From positions 1-64,000 of the forward strand of contig JAVBPA010000001.1 in the NCBI GenBank assembly GCA_031549925.1: a stretch of DNA of 64,000 nt. Reading direction: 5' to 3'. This document shows positions 55,728-64,000 of the stretch, piece after piece. The position numbers and the translations under genes are program-made. The notes under the pieces are model-generated. The model was not told the origin of the DNA. It did not search any database and was given only the letters and a program-made list of their open reading frames with translations. How positions within the stretch are numbered: position 1 is the stretch's first letter; each line of letters begins with the position of its first letter. Source of the stretch: JAVBPA01 sp031549925 (GTDB lineage Bacteria; Bacillota; Clostridia; Oscillospirales; CAG-272).

Positions 55728-55755
55728 TTGACATATTTTTACTTAGTGTTATAAT
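55728..55755 (+). promoter_or_regulatory. Strong promoter before the 55897 gene
   Basis: TTGACA at 55728-55733, a 16-base spacer and TATAAT at 55750-55755. The other part of the 55666-55896 stretch is A/T-rich and shows nothing else. Confidence 0.6.
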
Positions 55756-55896
55756 AATATCAAGATCATTAAGAAAATATTAGAAAATAAAGATAATTAT
55801 TGAAAAATATTTAATAAAATAATACAATTAATTATAGCATGCAATAATTGATTATATTATAAATAATTAATTTAAAATATAAACATATTAAAAAAA

Positions 55897-56250
55897 TTGG
55901 CTTTATTATTAACATTGATGCTTGTTTTTTCCGCGTTAGCAGTAGTTTATTCCACGGCACATGAAATAGAACACACTTCCAATGTTGTAACTGAGCATTA
56001 TAAATATACTTTTGACAAGATAAATAATATTTACACGCAAATCGTTTGTATTGCAAGTGTACCGCCAAATCAAATCTTTTCTTTTTCCGTTGTGTGTCCG
56101 GGAAAGAGTTATCCTTATTTACATTCAGGTGTGCTAAGAAGAAATACATATGCTCCAAATTTAAATGTAACAGAATACGAAAATGAGTACACAAGAATTT
56201 ATAATAGTTATGCTTTTTTTCAATATAAAGGTACTGTAAATCTTGTATAG
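55897..56250 (+). CDS. Small secreted protein with unclear start
   Basis: 117 residues from TTG 55897; in frame just upstream come codons ATA TTA AAA AAA, so the signal may begin at a former ATG changed to ATA. No ribosome site is visible. A hydrophobic signal (ALLLTLMLVFSALAVVYSTA) is followed by a soluble domain of about 90 residues with three Cys and Tyr-rich strands (YENEYTRIYNSYAFFQY). A consensus promoter lies 140 bases upstream. Function unknown; may be a damaged gene. Confidence 0.5.
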   Translation: MALLLTLMLVFSALAVVYSTAHEIEHTSNVVTEHYKYTFDKINNIYTQIVCIASVPPNQIFSFSVVCPGKSYPYLHSGVLRRNTYAPNLNVTEYENEYTRIYNSYAFFQYKGTVNLV

Positions 56251-56332
56251 TTAAAAGTATAAATTCAATCATTTACCGGGGTTTTATATATTATATTACC
56301 CCGGCTTTTTAATAAAATTCCAAAGGTGAGTT

Positions 56333-58459
56333 ATGAAAAAATGTATTAATATAGTATTATTATTTATTTTAATATTTCAGTGCTTTTTTATTAATTCCTG
56401 CAACAAATCTGTGGATAATATTGAAAACTCTTATATAATTGCCGATTGCATATATGATATTAAAAATTACCAAAAAATATCTCATATAAACGACAATAAA
56501 TATTTGCTTACAGAAATAAATCGTGACCGAAATAACATTGCTTCATATTCACTTTCTATCATCGATTTAACATCAGGCGAAAAATCCGAATGTATGTACA
56601 ACTTGCCCGATGGTGCGACATATAAAAATGCATGCTGTGACGAAAATGGAAATCTTTATATATTAACAAATAATTCCGGCAATAAAATTTATAAATATTC
56701 TCCTGCGGGCGAATTAATATCCGAATACGAGTATAGTGAAATAGCTAGTTCAATAATTCTATTAAATATGTACGCGCATAATGATGAAATTATATTGATA
56801 TTCGATAATGGAATAAAAAATATTACCACAAACAAAGAAATATTAATTAATAAAGAATTGTTATTGTCATGCATACATAGAACAGAAAATAATTTCTATA
56901 TTTATTTTACTTTAGTAAATGAATATGATGACAAGCCCTCAGATAACTCCATAGCAAAATATGATGCAGCAGAAAATAAATTTACATGGGATGTTGTTGT
57001 TCCTGAAAACATCTATTCTTATAATATTTGCTACGATTATACAAACAGTCTGCTTATAATTGCATCAGATTCAAATATTTATACAATAAACCCAGAAAAC
57101 GGCAAACTTATAGAATCGATAGTAAACATTTATGATTATACATCGACAGAAAATGTAGAATTTTTATTGAGCGGAAGCGAAAATATTTATTTATTGACCA
57201 AGGACGTTTCTGAGGAAACAGTCTATATACGCCCTATAAGGATTGCCACTGAAGAGGATATCGCAGTATTAAATAATAGTAAACAAACAACGATAACTAT
57301 AAGAGCATTCTCCTGGGATAAATTGATGACCATCGCTCTAAAAAAATATGCTTTGGATAATAATATAAAAATAATATTCGATTATTACAGTGACACAGAA
57401 ACAAATGACACTACCGGGTATGTTCAAAATACAAATGCAGCTCTATTATCAGGAAAATCAAGTTGGGATATAGTAATGCTTTATAAGCTTGATTATAATC
57501 TCTATTCATCAAAAGGTTATTTTGTTGATTTATACACCCTCGGCGCGAAGGAATTAATCGAAAGCGATGAATATTTTGTTAATATAATTAATGCTTTTGA
57601 AAAAGAAGGAAAATTATATTCGTTTCCAAATAATTTTCAAACAAGTTCTCTTTACATATATAGAGATATGTATGATAAATTAATAAAAGGATCGAAATCT
57701 TGGGAAGAAATATTCGAAAACTTTGATAAATATGCTTCTGAAAATGAATATTTATTTTCACCGCAATATTTATTTTACATGCATGCTTATTCTCTTTATA
57801 ATCTGGGCGTGAAGGTCAATAATATGATGAACGAAAAAACTTCAAAGAATGATGTGATCAATGAAATAACACATGATTTAAATATTGTTAATAAAATTTT
57901 TGACTCAAGATATACTTGCCCATCGGATAACAGTGAAAACCATAAATATGTTTTTGAATTTAATCATTCGTCAAGTATCTCATCCTTAATATCATCAACA
58001 TTGGATTTGACAAATATCAGTATGATAAATTTACCTGCAATAAGCAAAGGCGATTCTTATTGTTTTAATATGCTAAATGGTATGGCGATATTAAATACTT
58101 CGAAAAATAAAGAAGAAGCTTATAAAATATTAAAATACATAAGTCAAAATGAAGTAAGTTTCGCAAATTATACATACAAAGAGATGTTTTATAAAAAACA
58201 AGACGACGAGTTAAATGAATATATTATTAATGGATCAAATAAAACCTACACTTTAACGGAATCACAAAAAGAAGAATTAAAACGTATTCACAGCGAGTCA
58301 TTGCAAGTAATGGAAAATGTAACAGTACAGATTCCTGCAATGGGAGGTGCTATATCCATAATAAGAGAAGAAACCGATAAATTTACAGAAGGTTTACTCA
58401 CCGTAGAGGAAACTGCCGCAAATATTTATGAACGCTTGTGGCTGTATTATAATGAATAA
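56333..58459 (+). CDS. Sugar-type ABC binding lipoprotein with N-terminal propeller-like domain
   Basis: 708 residues with AAAGGTGAG upstream. The signal ends in lipobox INSC. Residues ~30-310 have repeated strand patterns (YLLTEINRD, LYILTNNSGN, IYKYSPAGEL) like a beta propeller. A family 1 solute-binding fold follows from ~325 (TITIRAFSWDKLMTIALKKY, DIVMLYKLDYNLYSSKGYFV, GKLYSFPNNF, KLINLP-like AISKGDSY). It overlaps the following permease by 8 bases. The unusual fused propeller may hold or sense substrate at the cell surface. No ATPase is nearby; a shared MsmX-type one is presumed. Confidence 0.75.
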   Translation: MKKCINIVLLFILIFQCFFINSCNKSVDNIENSYIIADCIYDIKNYQKISHINDNKYLLTEINRDRNNIASYSLSIIDLTSGEKSECMYNLPDGATYKNACCDENGNLYILTNNSGNKIYKYSPAGELISEYEYSEIASSIILLNMYAHNDEIILIFDNGIKNITTNKEILINKELLLSCIHRTENNFYIYFTLVNEYDDKPSDNSIAKYDAAENKFTWDVVVPENIYSYNICYDYTNSLLIIASDSNIYTINPENGKLIESIVNIYDYTSTENVEFLLSGSENIYLLTKDVSEETVYIRPIRIATEEDIAVLNNSKQTTITIRAFSWDKLMTIALKKYALDNNIKIIFDYYSDTETNDTTGYVQNTNAALLSGKSSWDIVMLYKLDYNLYSSKGYFVDLYTLGAKELIESDEYFVNIINAFEKEGKLYSFPNNFQTSSLYIYRDMYDKLIKGSKSWEEIFENFDKYASENEYLFSPQYLFYMHAYSLYNLGVKVNNMMNEKTSKNDVINEITHDLNIVNKIFDSRYTCPSDNSENHKYVFEFNHSSSISSLISSTLDLTNISMINLPAISKGDSYCFNMLNGMAILNTSKNKEEAYKILKYISQNEVSFANYTYKEMFYKKQDDELNEYIINGSNKTYTLTESQKEELKRIHSESLQVMENVTVQIPAMGGAISIIREETDKFTEGLLTVEETAANIYERLWLYYNE

Positions 58460-59348
58460 ACAAAAGCAAAAAAACCGCAATAAAGCATTCCCGCTGCGCG
58501 GTCGTATGCCTTGGTTGTATATTGCACCGGCAGCCGCGGGATTTGTTTTGTTTTATGCTTTTCCTATGCTTTATTCGTTGGTTTATCTCTTTTTTGAACC
58601 GGACGGCTCCGGAAGGTTTCGTTTTGTAAATTCTTTTTCAAGACTTTTTGCAAGTTCCGCTTTTTCAATGGCGGTAAAAAACACAGCAGTTATATTTATT
58701 ATATTTATTCCAGCGGTCGTTTTGGTTTCATTATCAATCGCTTATTTCATATTCATTATGGGAAAGAAGTATTTCCGAATCGGAAAGGTAATTCTTGATA
58801 CTATTTTAATTCCTTATTTAATTCCTTCATGCGTAGCAGTTACTTTCTGGTTTTATATGTTTAATTCAAAAGGGTTTATCAACCGTATAATAAATATACT
58901 TACAAGTGTTGCAGGTCTTGATTGGAAAAGCGGGTATTCCTGCTTTTTCGCAATGTTTTTATTGTTTATATGGAAATATTCGGGGCTTAATATTATAATA
59001 TTAACAGCTGCTTTTTCATATGTCCCGCTGGAAACAATCGAAAGTGCAAAAATAGACGGAGCTTCAGGGGTATCTCTTTTTTTGCGTGTTATTATTCCGC
59101 AAATAAAGAAACAATTATTTTTCGTCGTTGTGCTTTCGGTGGTCGGTGTTTTCAGCTTTTCAAATGAAATTTATGCTGTTTTTGGTTTATACCCTCCGCA
59201 AGTATTGTATACCTTGCAAAATTACATAGGTAATACATTTCTTAAAATGGAATTTTATAAAAGTGTAGCCGCATCCGTCGTTTTTGCAGTTTTTACCGGA
59301 ATTTGTGCCTATCTGTACGTAAGAGCAGAAAAGAGGTGGAACAACTGA
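58452..59348 (+). CDS. Sugar ABC transporter permease (MalF-like)
   Basis: 298 residues from ATG 58452, overlapping the binding-protein stop. Six membrane helices; EAA loop ETIESAKIDGASGVSLFLRV with IIPQIKK. N-terminus WLYIAPAAAGFVLFYAFPML is standard for MalF-type subunits. Confidence 0.9.
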   Translation: MNKQKQKNRNKAFPLRGRMPWLYIAPAAAGFVLFYAFPMLYSLVYLFFEPDGSGRFRFVNSFSRLFASSAFSMAVKNTAVIFIIFIPAVVLVSLSIAYFIFIMGKKYFRIGKVILDTILIPYLIPSCVAVTFWFYMFNSKGFINRIINILTSVAGLDWKSGYSCFFAMFLLFIWKYSGLNIIILTAAFSYVPLETIESAKIDGASGVSLFLRVIIPQIKKQLFFVVVLSVVGVFSFSNEIYAVFGLYPPQVLYTLQNYIGNTFLKMEFYKSVAASVVFAVFTGICAYLYVRAEKRWNN

Positions 59349-60214
59349 AGGAAGTTAATCTGAAAAAAATTTCCATTTCAATTTTGGCAGCAATTATTGT
59401 TGTTTGCATACTGTCCGTTGTATTTATTCCAATCGTTTTTAATGTAACCGCATCGTTTTTAATACCGTCATTTTATGAAAACTATATAAACGTAAAAGAT
59501 TTGAATTATTACAAACTTTTCGCAAGCGAGTTTTCATTTACGCAATATTTCGATAATGTATTGAATTCGTCGTTTACACGTTCGTTTGTCAATACGCTTT
59601 TTTATGCTTTTTCAAGCTCTATATTATCGCTAATAATTTCACTTCCGGCAGCGTATGCAATTTCAAAATTTCATCCACGTTTTGAAGGATTATTTATTAT
59701 AATATCAGTAGCGGTGATGATGACTCCGGCAATAGCCGTTTCTGTGCCGAATTATTTAATTTTCGACAAAATCGGCATTTTAAATTCACCTGCTGCAATG
59801 ATTCTACCGGGGATATTTTCCGGATTTTCTATCTTCATATTCCGTCAATTTATGGCAGATGTACCAGATGACATATTGTATGCAGCTTCGATTGATGGTG
59901 CGGGCAGTTTTGTAATATTTGTTAAAATTATGATTCCGCAAATAAAAAATTGCATATTTTCAGTATTTATACTTATTTTTTCGCAGTCCTGCTCAATGAC
60001 GGAGCAACCGGCGATTTTTTTAAAAAACGATATGTGGAAGCCTATTTCGATATATTTAAACCAGGAGTTTTCGCTTAAACCTGAAAAAATAATAGCTCCG
60101 GGAGTCATTGTTATCACTTTGTTTTCAATTATTACAGTATTATCAAGAAGAGTGTTTACCATTTCCGGATACGAAATTTTAAAAGACGATGAATTTTCGT
60201 TCAAGCAAGAATAG
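59336..60214 (+). CDS. Sugar ABC transporter permease (MalG-like)
   Basis: About 292 residues; the start is uncertain. GTG 59336 is shown, but AAAAGAGGTGGA overlaps it; CTG 59345 would have better spacing. Six helices; EAA loop DILYAASIDGAGSFVIFVKIM with IPQIKNC. It overlaps the MalF-like gene by about 12 bases. Immediately after its stop lies a fragment of another binding-protein gene. Confidence 0.88.
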   Translation: MEQLKEVNLKKISISILAAIIVVCILSVVFIPIVFNVTASFLIPSFYENYINVKDLNYYKLFASEFSFTQYFDNVLNSSFTRSFVNTLFYAFSSSILSLIISLPAAYAISKFHPRFEGLFIIISVAVMMTPAIAVSVPNYLIFDKIGILNSPAAMILPGIFSGFSIFIFRQFMADVPDDILYAASIDGAGSFVIFVKIMIPQIKNCIFSVFILIFSQSCSMTEQPAIFLKNDMWKPISIYLNQEFSLKPEKIIAPGVIVITLFSIITVLSRRVFTISGYEILKDDEFSFKQE

Positions 60215-60268
60215 TAAAACCGATTTAATAAATTATATAAAAAAATATATAACTACAATTGAATCCTT
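60215..60268 (+). repeat. 54-base direct repeat, copy 1
   Basis: Matches 62026-62079 with two differences; lies in the binding-protein gene fragment. Confidence 0.9.
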
Positions 60269-60343
60269 TAGTAATTATAATATTCACAATAATAAATCTT
60301 TTAAACAAGCAAAAGAATATTTTGGAACGTTATATAGACAGTA
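60215..60343 (+). pseudogene. Fragment of a third binding-protein gene
   Basis: Directly after the permease stop, the frame reads KTDLINYIKKYITTIES and continues to a stop at about 60343. The first 54 bases match 62026-62079 of the next gene at 52 positions. It has no start and represents a truncated copy left by duplication and deletion. Confidence 0.75.
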
Positions 60344-60424
60344 ATATTTATAAATAAGTTAAATAAGGTACATGATATAAAAAATATTATGTACCTATTG
60401 TTTTAAATATATATGGAGAAAATT

Positions 60425-62593
60425 ATGACATCTAATTTATATAAAACTAAAATAAAAATTTATATTTCCATAATTTCATTGTTTATTATTGCGTTTTGTT
60501 TTTGTTCATGCAAACAAAATGTAAAAGAAGCTTTTATAGAAAATAGTTTTAAAATAGATCACATGATAAATTTACCTGCAATAAATTATTTATGCAGCAA
60601 TAATAATTATTATATAGCAAAAGAAGAGGACAAATCAAAAACTTCTGTCGATATATTAATATATGATTTGTTTTTCAACAAAGTAAACAATTTTAATGTT
60701 GAAATTAATAATAATATAATAAGAACAACAGAAAACGAACTATTGATGTTTAAAGACAAATATATTGAAAATAGTCAAAACCCAATAAAAATAATAGAAA
60801 AATATGACATAAACGGGCAAATTTTACATTCTAGTGAAATAAAAAACATTAAAAATAATGATAATTTTTATATTTTTAATTGTTTTGAAAAAAATGATTT
60901 TTTATATTTAATAACTGACAAAGGTTTTAAAACATTAAATAAAAATTTCGAAATTATTAATGAAACAGAATATAATATTCAAAATTCTTGTATTATAAAC
61001 AATAATAAAGATATTTCTGAATCCGTAATTATTTACACAAAAAACAACGGAGCTTTTTGTATAGCAAAAATCAACAACGATAATTTGTCTATTGTTTGGG
61101 ATATTGAATACGGCTGGATTTCCGGTGTTTCTTCTTTGGTTTTTTTACCTGCGGAAGAATGGATTATTTTACTTGACAGAATGCAAATTAAAGCAATTGA
61201 CGTAAATACAGGTGAATATTTAGGTGTATTATGTAACATTTCAAACGAAATTGATTATAATATTGAAAAAGCCTGTTTGGGTTTAGATAATGAAAAAAAA
61301 TTAATTTTTTATACAATTCCTATAGATATTAACCAAAATGAAAGTATTGTATATTCCATAAATAAAATGTCTTCTGATGAATATAATAATTATATTTATA
61401 AAAAAGAAAAAGAAAAAGATAATATAACGATAAAAGTATACATGGATGTTAAACCTGATCATTATGATGAATATGAAGCTGAATATAAAAGAAAAACAAA
61501 TATCAATATTATAAGTGATGTTTTTAGTGATATGCCGTATTTGACAGACCCAAGCCGTGACGATTTTATACAAAAATTAAACGCATCATTTTTATCCGGT
61601 ACTGCAGATTGGGATATATTATTGGTAAGAAATTTTGATTATTGTAAATATACCGATAAAAATATATTTTATGATATGTATTCACTGGAAAAAGGATCTG
61701 ATTTAAAAAATGACGATAAATATTATACAAATATTTTTGATTCCTGCAGTTCAAAAACCAACGGTAAATTATATATATATCCCTCTGATATAACATTAAG
61801 TCTTGTTTTAGGTAAAAATAATTTAATAAAAAAGTATATACCAAATATTGATTTTAATTCATGGAAGTGGGAAGATGTAATAAACAAAATATATCCTAAT
61901 TTAGATGAAAATATTACTGTTTTCGAAAAATCTATAATTTCATCAAAAGAAGAAGAAACAATAAAATCCATAATTCAACGCGAAGCTATGGGAGTAATTG
62001 AAAATTATATAGTTTTAAAGAAAAATAAAACCGATGTAATAAATTACATAAAAAAATATATAACTACAATTGAATCCTTGAATAACGATAATATTTATAA
62101 TAAAAACGGAAACGATGAAATTTTTATCAGCGATACATCATTAAGTTTATTTACATTATTTGTTCAATCTATTGAAAATAAAAATATAATTTTAGTACCT
62201 GCTCCTTCAATGGAAGATAACAAATCGAATTTTATTTTTTACGTTTATGAATCTTATCTTATAATGGAAAAAAGTTCGGTAAAAGAAGAAGCTTTTGAAT
62301 ATATCCGTTTTTTAGCTGAGGAATGCGGAAATATAAAAACTTCACCCTGTAAAGAAGTTAATAAAAGAACAATTGAAGATTTAAAAAAACAAAATATCGG
62401 TTATTATTTCAATGAGAATTTATATAATTCTTATTTAAAATTTTTAGAAAAAGCCGATAATCATTATACATTATTATCAAACATATATTCTCATTTATAC
62501 CAAACGACAGAAAAATACTTAGAAGGATTGCTTGATTTAGATAAAGCTTCAGAATCTATATATGATAAATTTTGGATTTACTACAATGAATAA
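60425..62593 (+). CDS. Second sugar-type ABC binding lipoprotein with propeller-like domain
   Basis: 722 residues from ATG 60425 (ATGGAG six bases before is its ribosome site; the ATG 60413 lacks one). Lipobox CFCSC after a Leu/Ile-rich signal. Like the 56333 protein it has a propeller-like first half and a solute-binding second half from about 340 (NITIKVYMDVKPDHYDEYEA, ADWDILLVRNFDYCKYTD), ending LYQTTEKYLEGLLDLDKASE. A separate receptor for the same permeases is likely. No permease genes follow it. Confidence 0.75.
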   Translation: MTSNLYKTKIKIYISIISLFIIAFCFCSCKQNVKEAFIENSFKIDHMINLPAINYLCSNNNYYIAKEEDKSKTSVDILIYDLFFNKVNNFNVEINNNIIRTTENELLMFKDKYIENSQNPIKIIEKYDINGQILHSSEIKNIKNNDNFYIFNCFEKNDFLYLITDKGFKTLNKNFEIINETEYNIQNSCIINNNKDISESVIIYTKNNGAFCIAKINNDNLSIVWDIEYGWISGVSSLVFLPAEEWIILLDRMQIKAIDVNTGEYLGVLCNISNEIDYNIEKACLGLDNEKKLIFYTIPIDINQNESIVYSINKMSSDEYNNYIYKKEKEKDNITIKVYMDVKPDHYDEYEAEYKRKTNINIISDVFSDMPYLTDPSRDDFIQKLNASFLSGTADWDILLVRNFDYCKYTDKNIFYDMYSLEKGSDLKNDDKYYTNIFDSCSSKTNGKLYIYPSDITLSLVLGKNNLIKKYIPNIDFNSWKWEDVINKIYPNLDENITVFEKSIISSKEEETIKSIIQREAMGVIENYIVLKKNKTDVINYIKKYITTIESLNNDNIYNKNGNDEIFISDTSLSLFTLFVQSIENKNIILVPAPSMEDNKSNFIFYVYESYLIMEKSSVKEEAFEYIRFLAEECGNIKTSPCKEVNKRTIEDLKKQNIGYYFNENLYNSYLKFLEKADNHYTLLSNIYSHLYQTTEKYLEGLLDLDKASESIYDKFWIYYNE
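62026..62079 (+). repeat. 54-base direct repeat, copy 2
   Basis: Inside the second binding-protein gene, matching 60215-60268. Confidence 0.9.
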
Positions 62594-62679
62594 AACCTTA
62601 AATTATGTTTAATTTAAAAATAATGTTTATGTGATAATTATACATTATTCATTTTCATACAAATTATTTCATGATTTTA

Positions 62680-62707
62680 TTGACATACATGAAAAATTAT
62701 ATATAAT
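62680..62707 (+). promoter_or_regulatory. Promoter of the 62741 gene
   Basis: TTGACA at 62680-62685, a 16-base spacer and TATAAT at 62702-62707, 33 bases before the ATG; AAAGGGGTGA is the ribosome site. Confidence 0.7.
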
Positions 62708-62740
62708 ACATTTATAAAATAAACAAAGGGGTGAATCAAT

Positions 62741-64000
62741 ATGGAAAAAGCTATTGACCATTCAGTTTTGACAGGTGATTATATAACTTGGGCTGAAAAT
62801 GAATATATAAAATTAGGTGTAAATTTAGGTCTCGGAGGAGCTGTTACATATTTAGCTGAACACGGGCAAAAAAACTTGATTAACAGCGCGGATTGGGGAC
62901 GTCAGGTACAGATGTCTTTTTACAGCCATCCTGTTCCTTTTCATCCGGAAGGCCATGATATGCGTGAAAGCTGGAAATATATCGGTTGGAATCCCATACA
63001 GTGCGGAGACTGCTACGGTAATCGTTCTCAAATATTGGAATATGAAAACAAAGGTGATTCCATATATGTAAAATGTATTCCCATGCACTGGCCTCTTGAT
63101 AACTATCCGGGAGAATGTACATTTGAAACATGGTATAAACTGGTTGGAAAACGCGTTGATGTAATTGCGAAAATAAATAACGCACGTCCGGATACAACAA
63201 AATACGAAGCTCGCCATCAGGAATTACCTGCCGTTTATACAAACGGGGAATGGTATAAAATTATATCATATATAGGAAACAAACCGTTTTCGGAAGATAA
63301 TACAAAGGTTTTGATTGATATCGACGATGGTAAAGGCTGGCCCTGGATAACTTTCAGACCCACAGAAAACTGGGCGGCTTTATTAAATTGCGATAACTAC
63401 GGACTGGGGATTATGAATCCTATAACTAATAACTTTTTAGGGGGCTTCGCCGGTCAAAAAGGTTCAGGCGGCGAAAAAGACGGTCCTACCGGTTATTTAA
63501 GTCCCACTCTTGCGGAAGTTCTTGATTATAATATAGTTTATGATTATAACTACAGTTTAATTGTGGGAAATGTCGAAGAAATACGTAAAACAGCTTGCGA
63601 AATTGCTCCGCCTACAAAACGTAAATTTTCATTTGACGGTACACGCGACCATTGGAGTTATCGCGGTATAACAGATAAAGGATTTCCGGTTCCCGGCTTT
63701 CTTGAATTCGATTTCAACGCCGGTAATTCGCTCGCTGCTCCCGAGCTGTTTTGGAAAAATCTAAGCGGTATAAAATTTGATGGTATATTTACTTCGGACA
63801 GCGAAATAACGGGTAAAGTTACTGTTGTTTTGTACGACGGTCAATGTCATGAAAGAGGATATCAGTATCCAACCAAATCTTTCCCGTTTTCATTTAACGG
63901 TTCAAATGAAAGAAAAACTTACACAGCTTCTATAGGAGAAACCGGAGAATTCGGAATTGTCGGTCTTTATGTAGAAGCCGGATGTGCGGGACATGCGAAA
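62741..64000 (+). CDS. Unrecognised cytosolic beta-rich protein (partial, runs off the right edge)
   Basis: 420 codons from ATG 62741 without a stop. AAAGGGGTGAATCA precedes it. It starts MEKAIDHSVLTGDYITWAEN and has Trp/Gly-rich strands: SADWGRQVQMSFYSHPVPFH, FRPTENWAALLNCDNYG, GDCYGNRSQILEYENKGD. No signal peptide. The style recalls large beta-sandwich carbohydrate-active proteins, but I recognise no catalytic motif. The position after two sugar-binding proteins suggests use of the imported sugar. Confidence 0.7.
   Translation, partial: MEKAIDHSVLTGDYITWAENEYIKLGVNLGLGGAVTYLAEHGQKNLINSADWGRQVQMSFYSHPVPFHPEGHDMRESWKYIGWNPIQCGDCYGNRSQILEYENKGDSIYVKCIPMHWPLDNYPGECTFETWYKLVGKRVDVIAKINNARPDTTKYEARHQELPAVYTNGEWYKIISYIGNKPFSEDNTKVLIDIDDGKGWPWITFRPTENWAALLNCDNYGLGIMNPITNNFLGGFAGQKGSGGEKDGPTGYLSPTLAEVLDYNIVYDYNYSLIVGNVEEIRKTACEIAPPTKRKFSFDGTRDHWSYRGITDKGFPVPGFLEFDFNAGNSLAAPELFWKNLSGIKFDGIFTSDSEITGKVTVVLYDGQCHERGYQYPTKSFPFSFNGSNERKTYTASIGETGEFGIVGLYVEAGCAGHAK

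Noticed and set aside
1..64000. CRISPR array
   Set aside because: No regularly spaced repeat-spacer series was seen; the few repeats are pairs or short tandem units.

Overview
The window looks like a chromosome segment of a low-GC, spore-forming, anaerobic Clostridia-type Firmicute. The evidence is spoIIR, a spoVT fragment, a complete rnfCDGEAB operon, RNase J, Gram-positive lipoprotein signals, strong purine-rich ribosome sites and TTGACA/TATAAT promoters. The many cytoplasmic glycosidases, sugar-type binding proteins and sugar-modifying enzymes suggest a gut or plant-polymer habitat. No species can be named from the sequence alone.

Region 1 (1-10852) is an accessory, biosynthesis-like cluster. 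It holds the end of an acyl carrier protein (ACP), a second complete ACP, an AMP-forming acyl ligase, a candidate BtrH-like cysteine acyltransferase, a one-TM mini adaptor and two ABC half-exporters. Two small secreted peptides share a leader but have unrelated C-terminal parts, one His/Tyr-rich and one Cys-rich. Several very short ORFs and four unrecognised proteins are interleaved. The core (about 1.54-8.03 kb) is visibly richer in G/C than the genes on either side. I read it as an acyl- or amino-acyl-modified peptide export system of a type I do not recognise.

Region 2 (10853-15460) holds a decayed IS5-like transposase end, an AAA_14/DUF4143 ATPase and a large serine recombinase. The recombinase frame runs without a stop into the last ~154 residues of SpoVT. 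The simplest reading is a mobile element integrated inside spoVT, near codon 31. The 5' part of spoVT is absent from the window, so the element, possibly with the whole peptide cluster as cargo, would begin beyond the left edge. This resembles elements that interrupt sporulation genes and are excised in the mother cell.

Region 3 (15720-34443) is mostly core. It contains a small Sfp-type phosphopantetheinyl transferase (a possible activator of the ACPs) overlapping the end of rnfB in the rnf operon, a Wzz/BY-kinase fusion, a Thr/Glu-rich surface protein, a Gfo/Idh/MocA oxidoreductase, a Nudix-like protein, membrane and small proteins, RNase J, SpoIIR and a polar amino-acid ABC importer.

Region 4 (34444-54172) is sugar and cell-envelope metabolism. 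A possible small RNA precedes a six-hairpin glycosidase-like protein, a GH2 enzyme and a convergent GH36 alpha-galactosidase. These are followed by a nucleotidyltransferase fused to a degenerate phosphomannomutase, a nucleoside hydrolase, two AI-2E-type permeases, an unknown Ig-like membrane protein, an UlaE-like epimerase, a cupin isomerase-like protein, a DppA-like peptidase and a PepC aminopeptidase.

Region 5 (54266-64000) starts with a PmoA-like (DUF6807) protein and tRNA-Gln(CUG) with a truncated tyrosine recombinase just beyond it. Next comes a sugar-type ABC importer: two propeller-plus-SBP lipoproteins and two permeases, with a leftover fragment of a third binding-protein gene between them. 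The window ends in an unrecognised protein that runs off the right edge.
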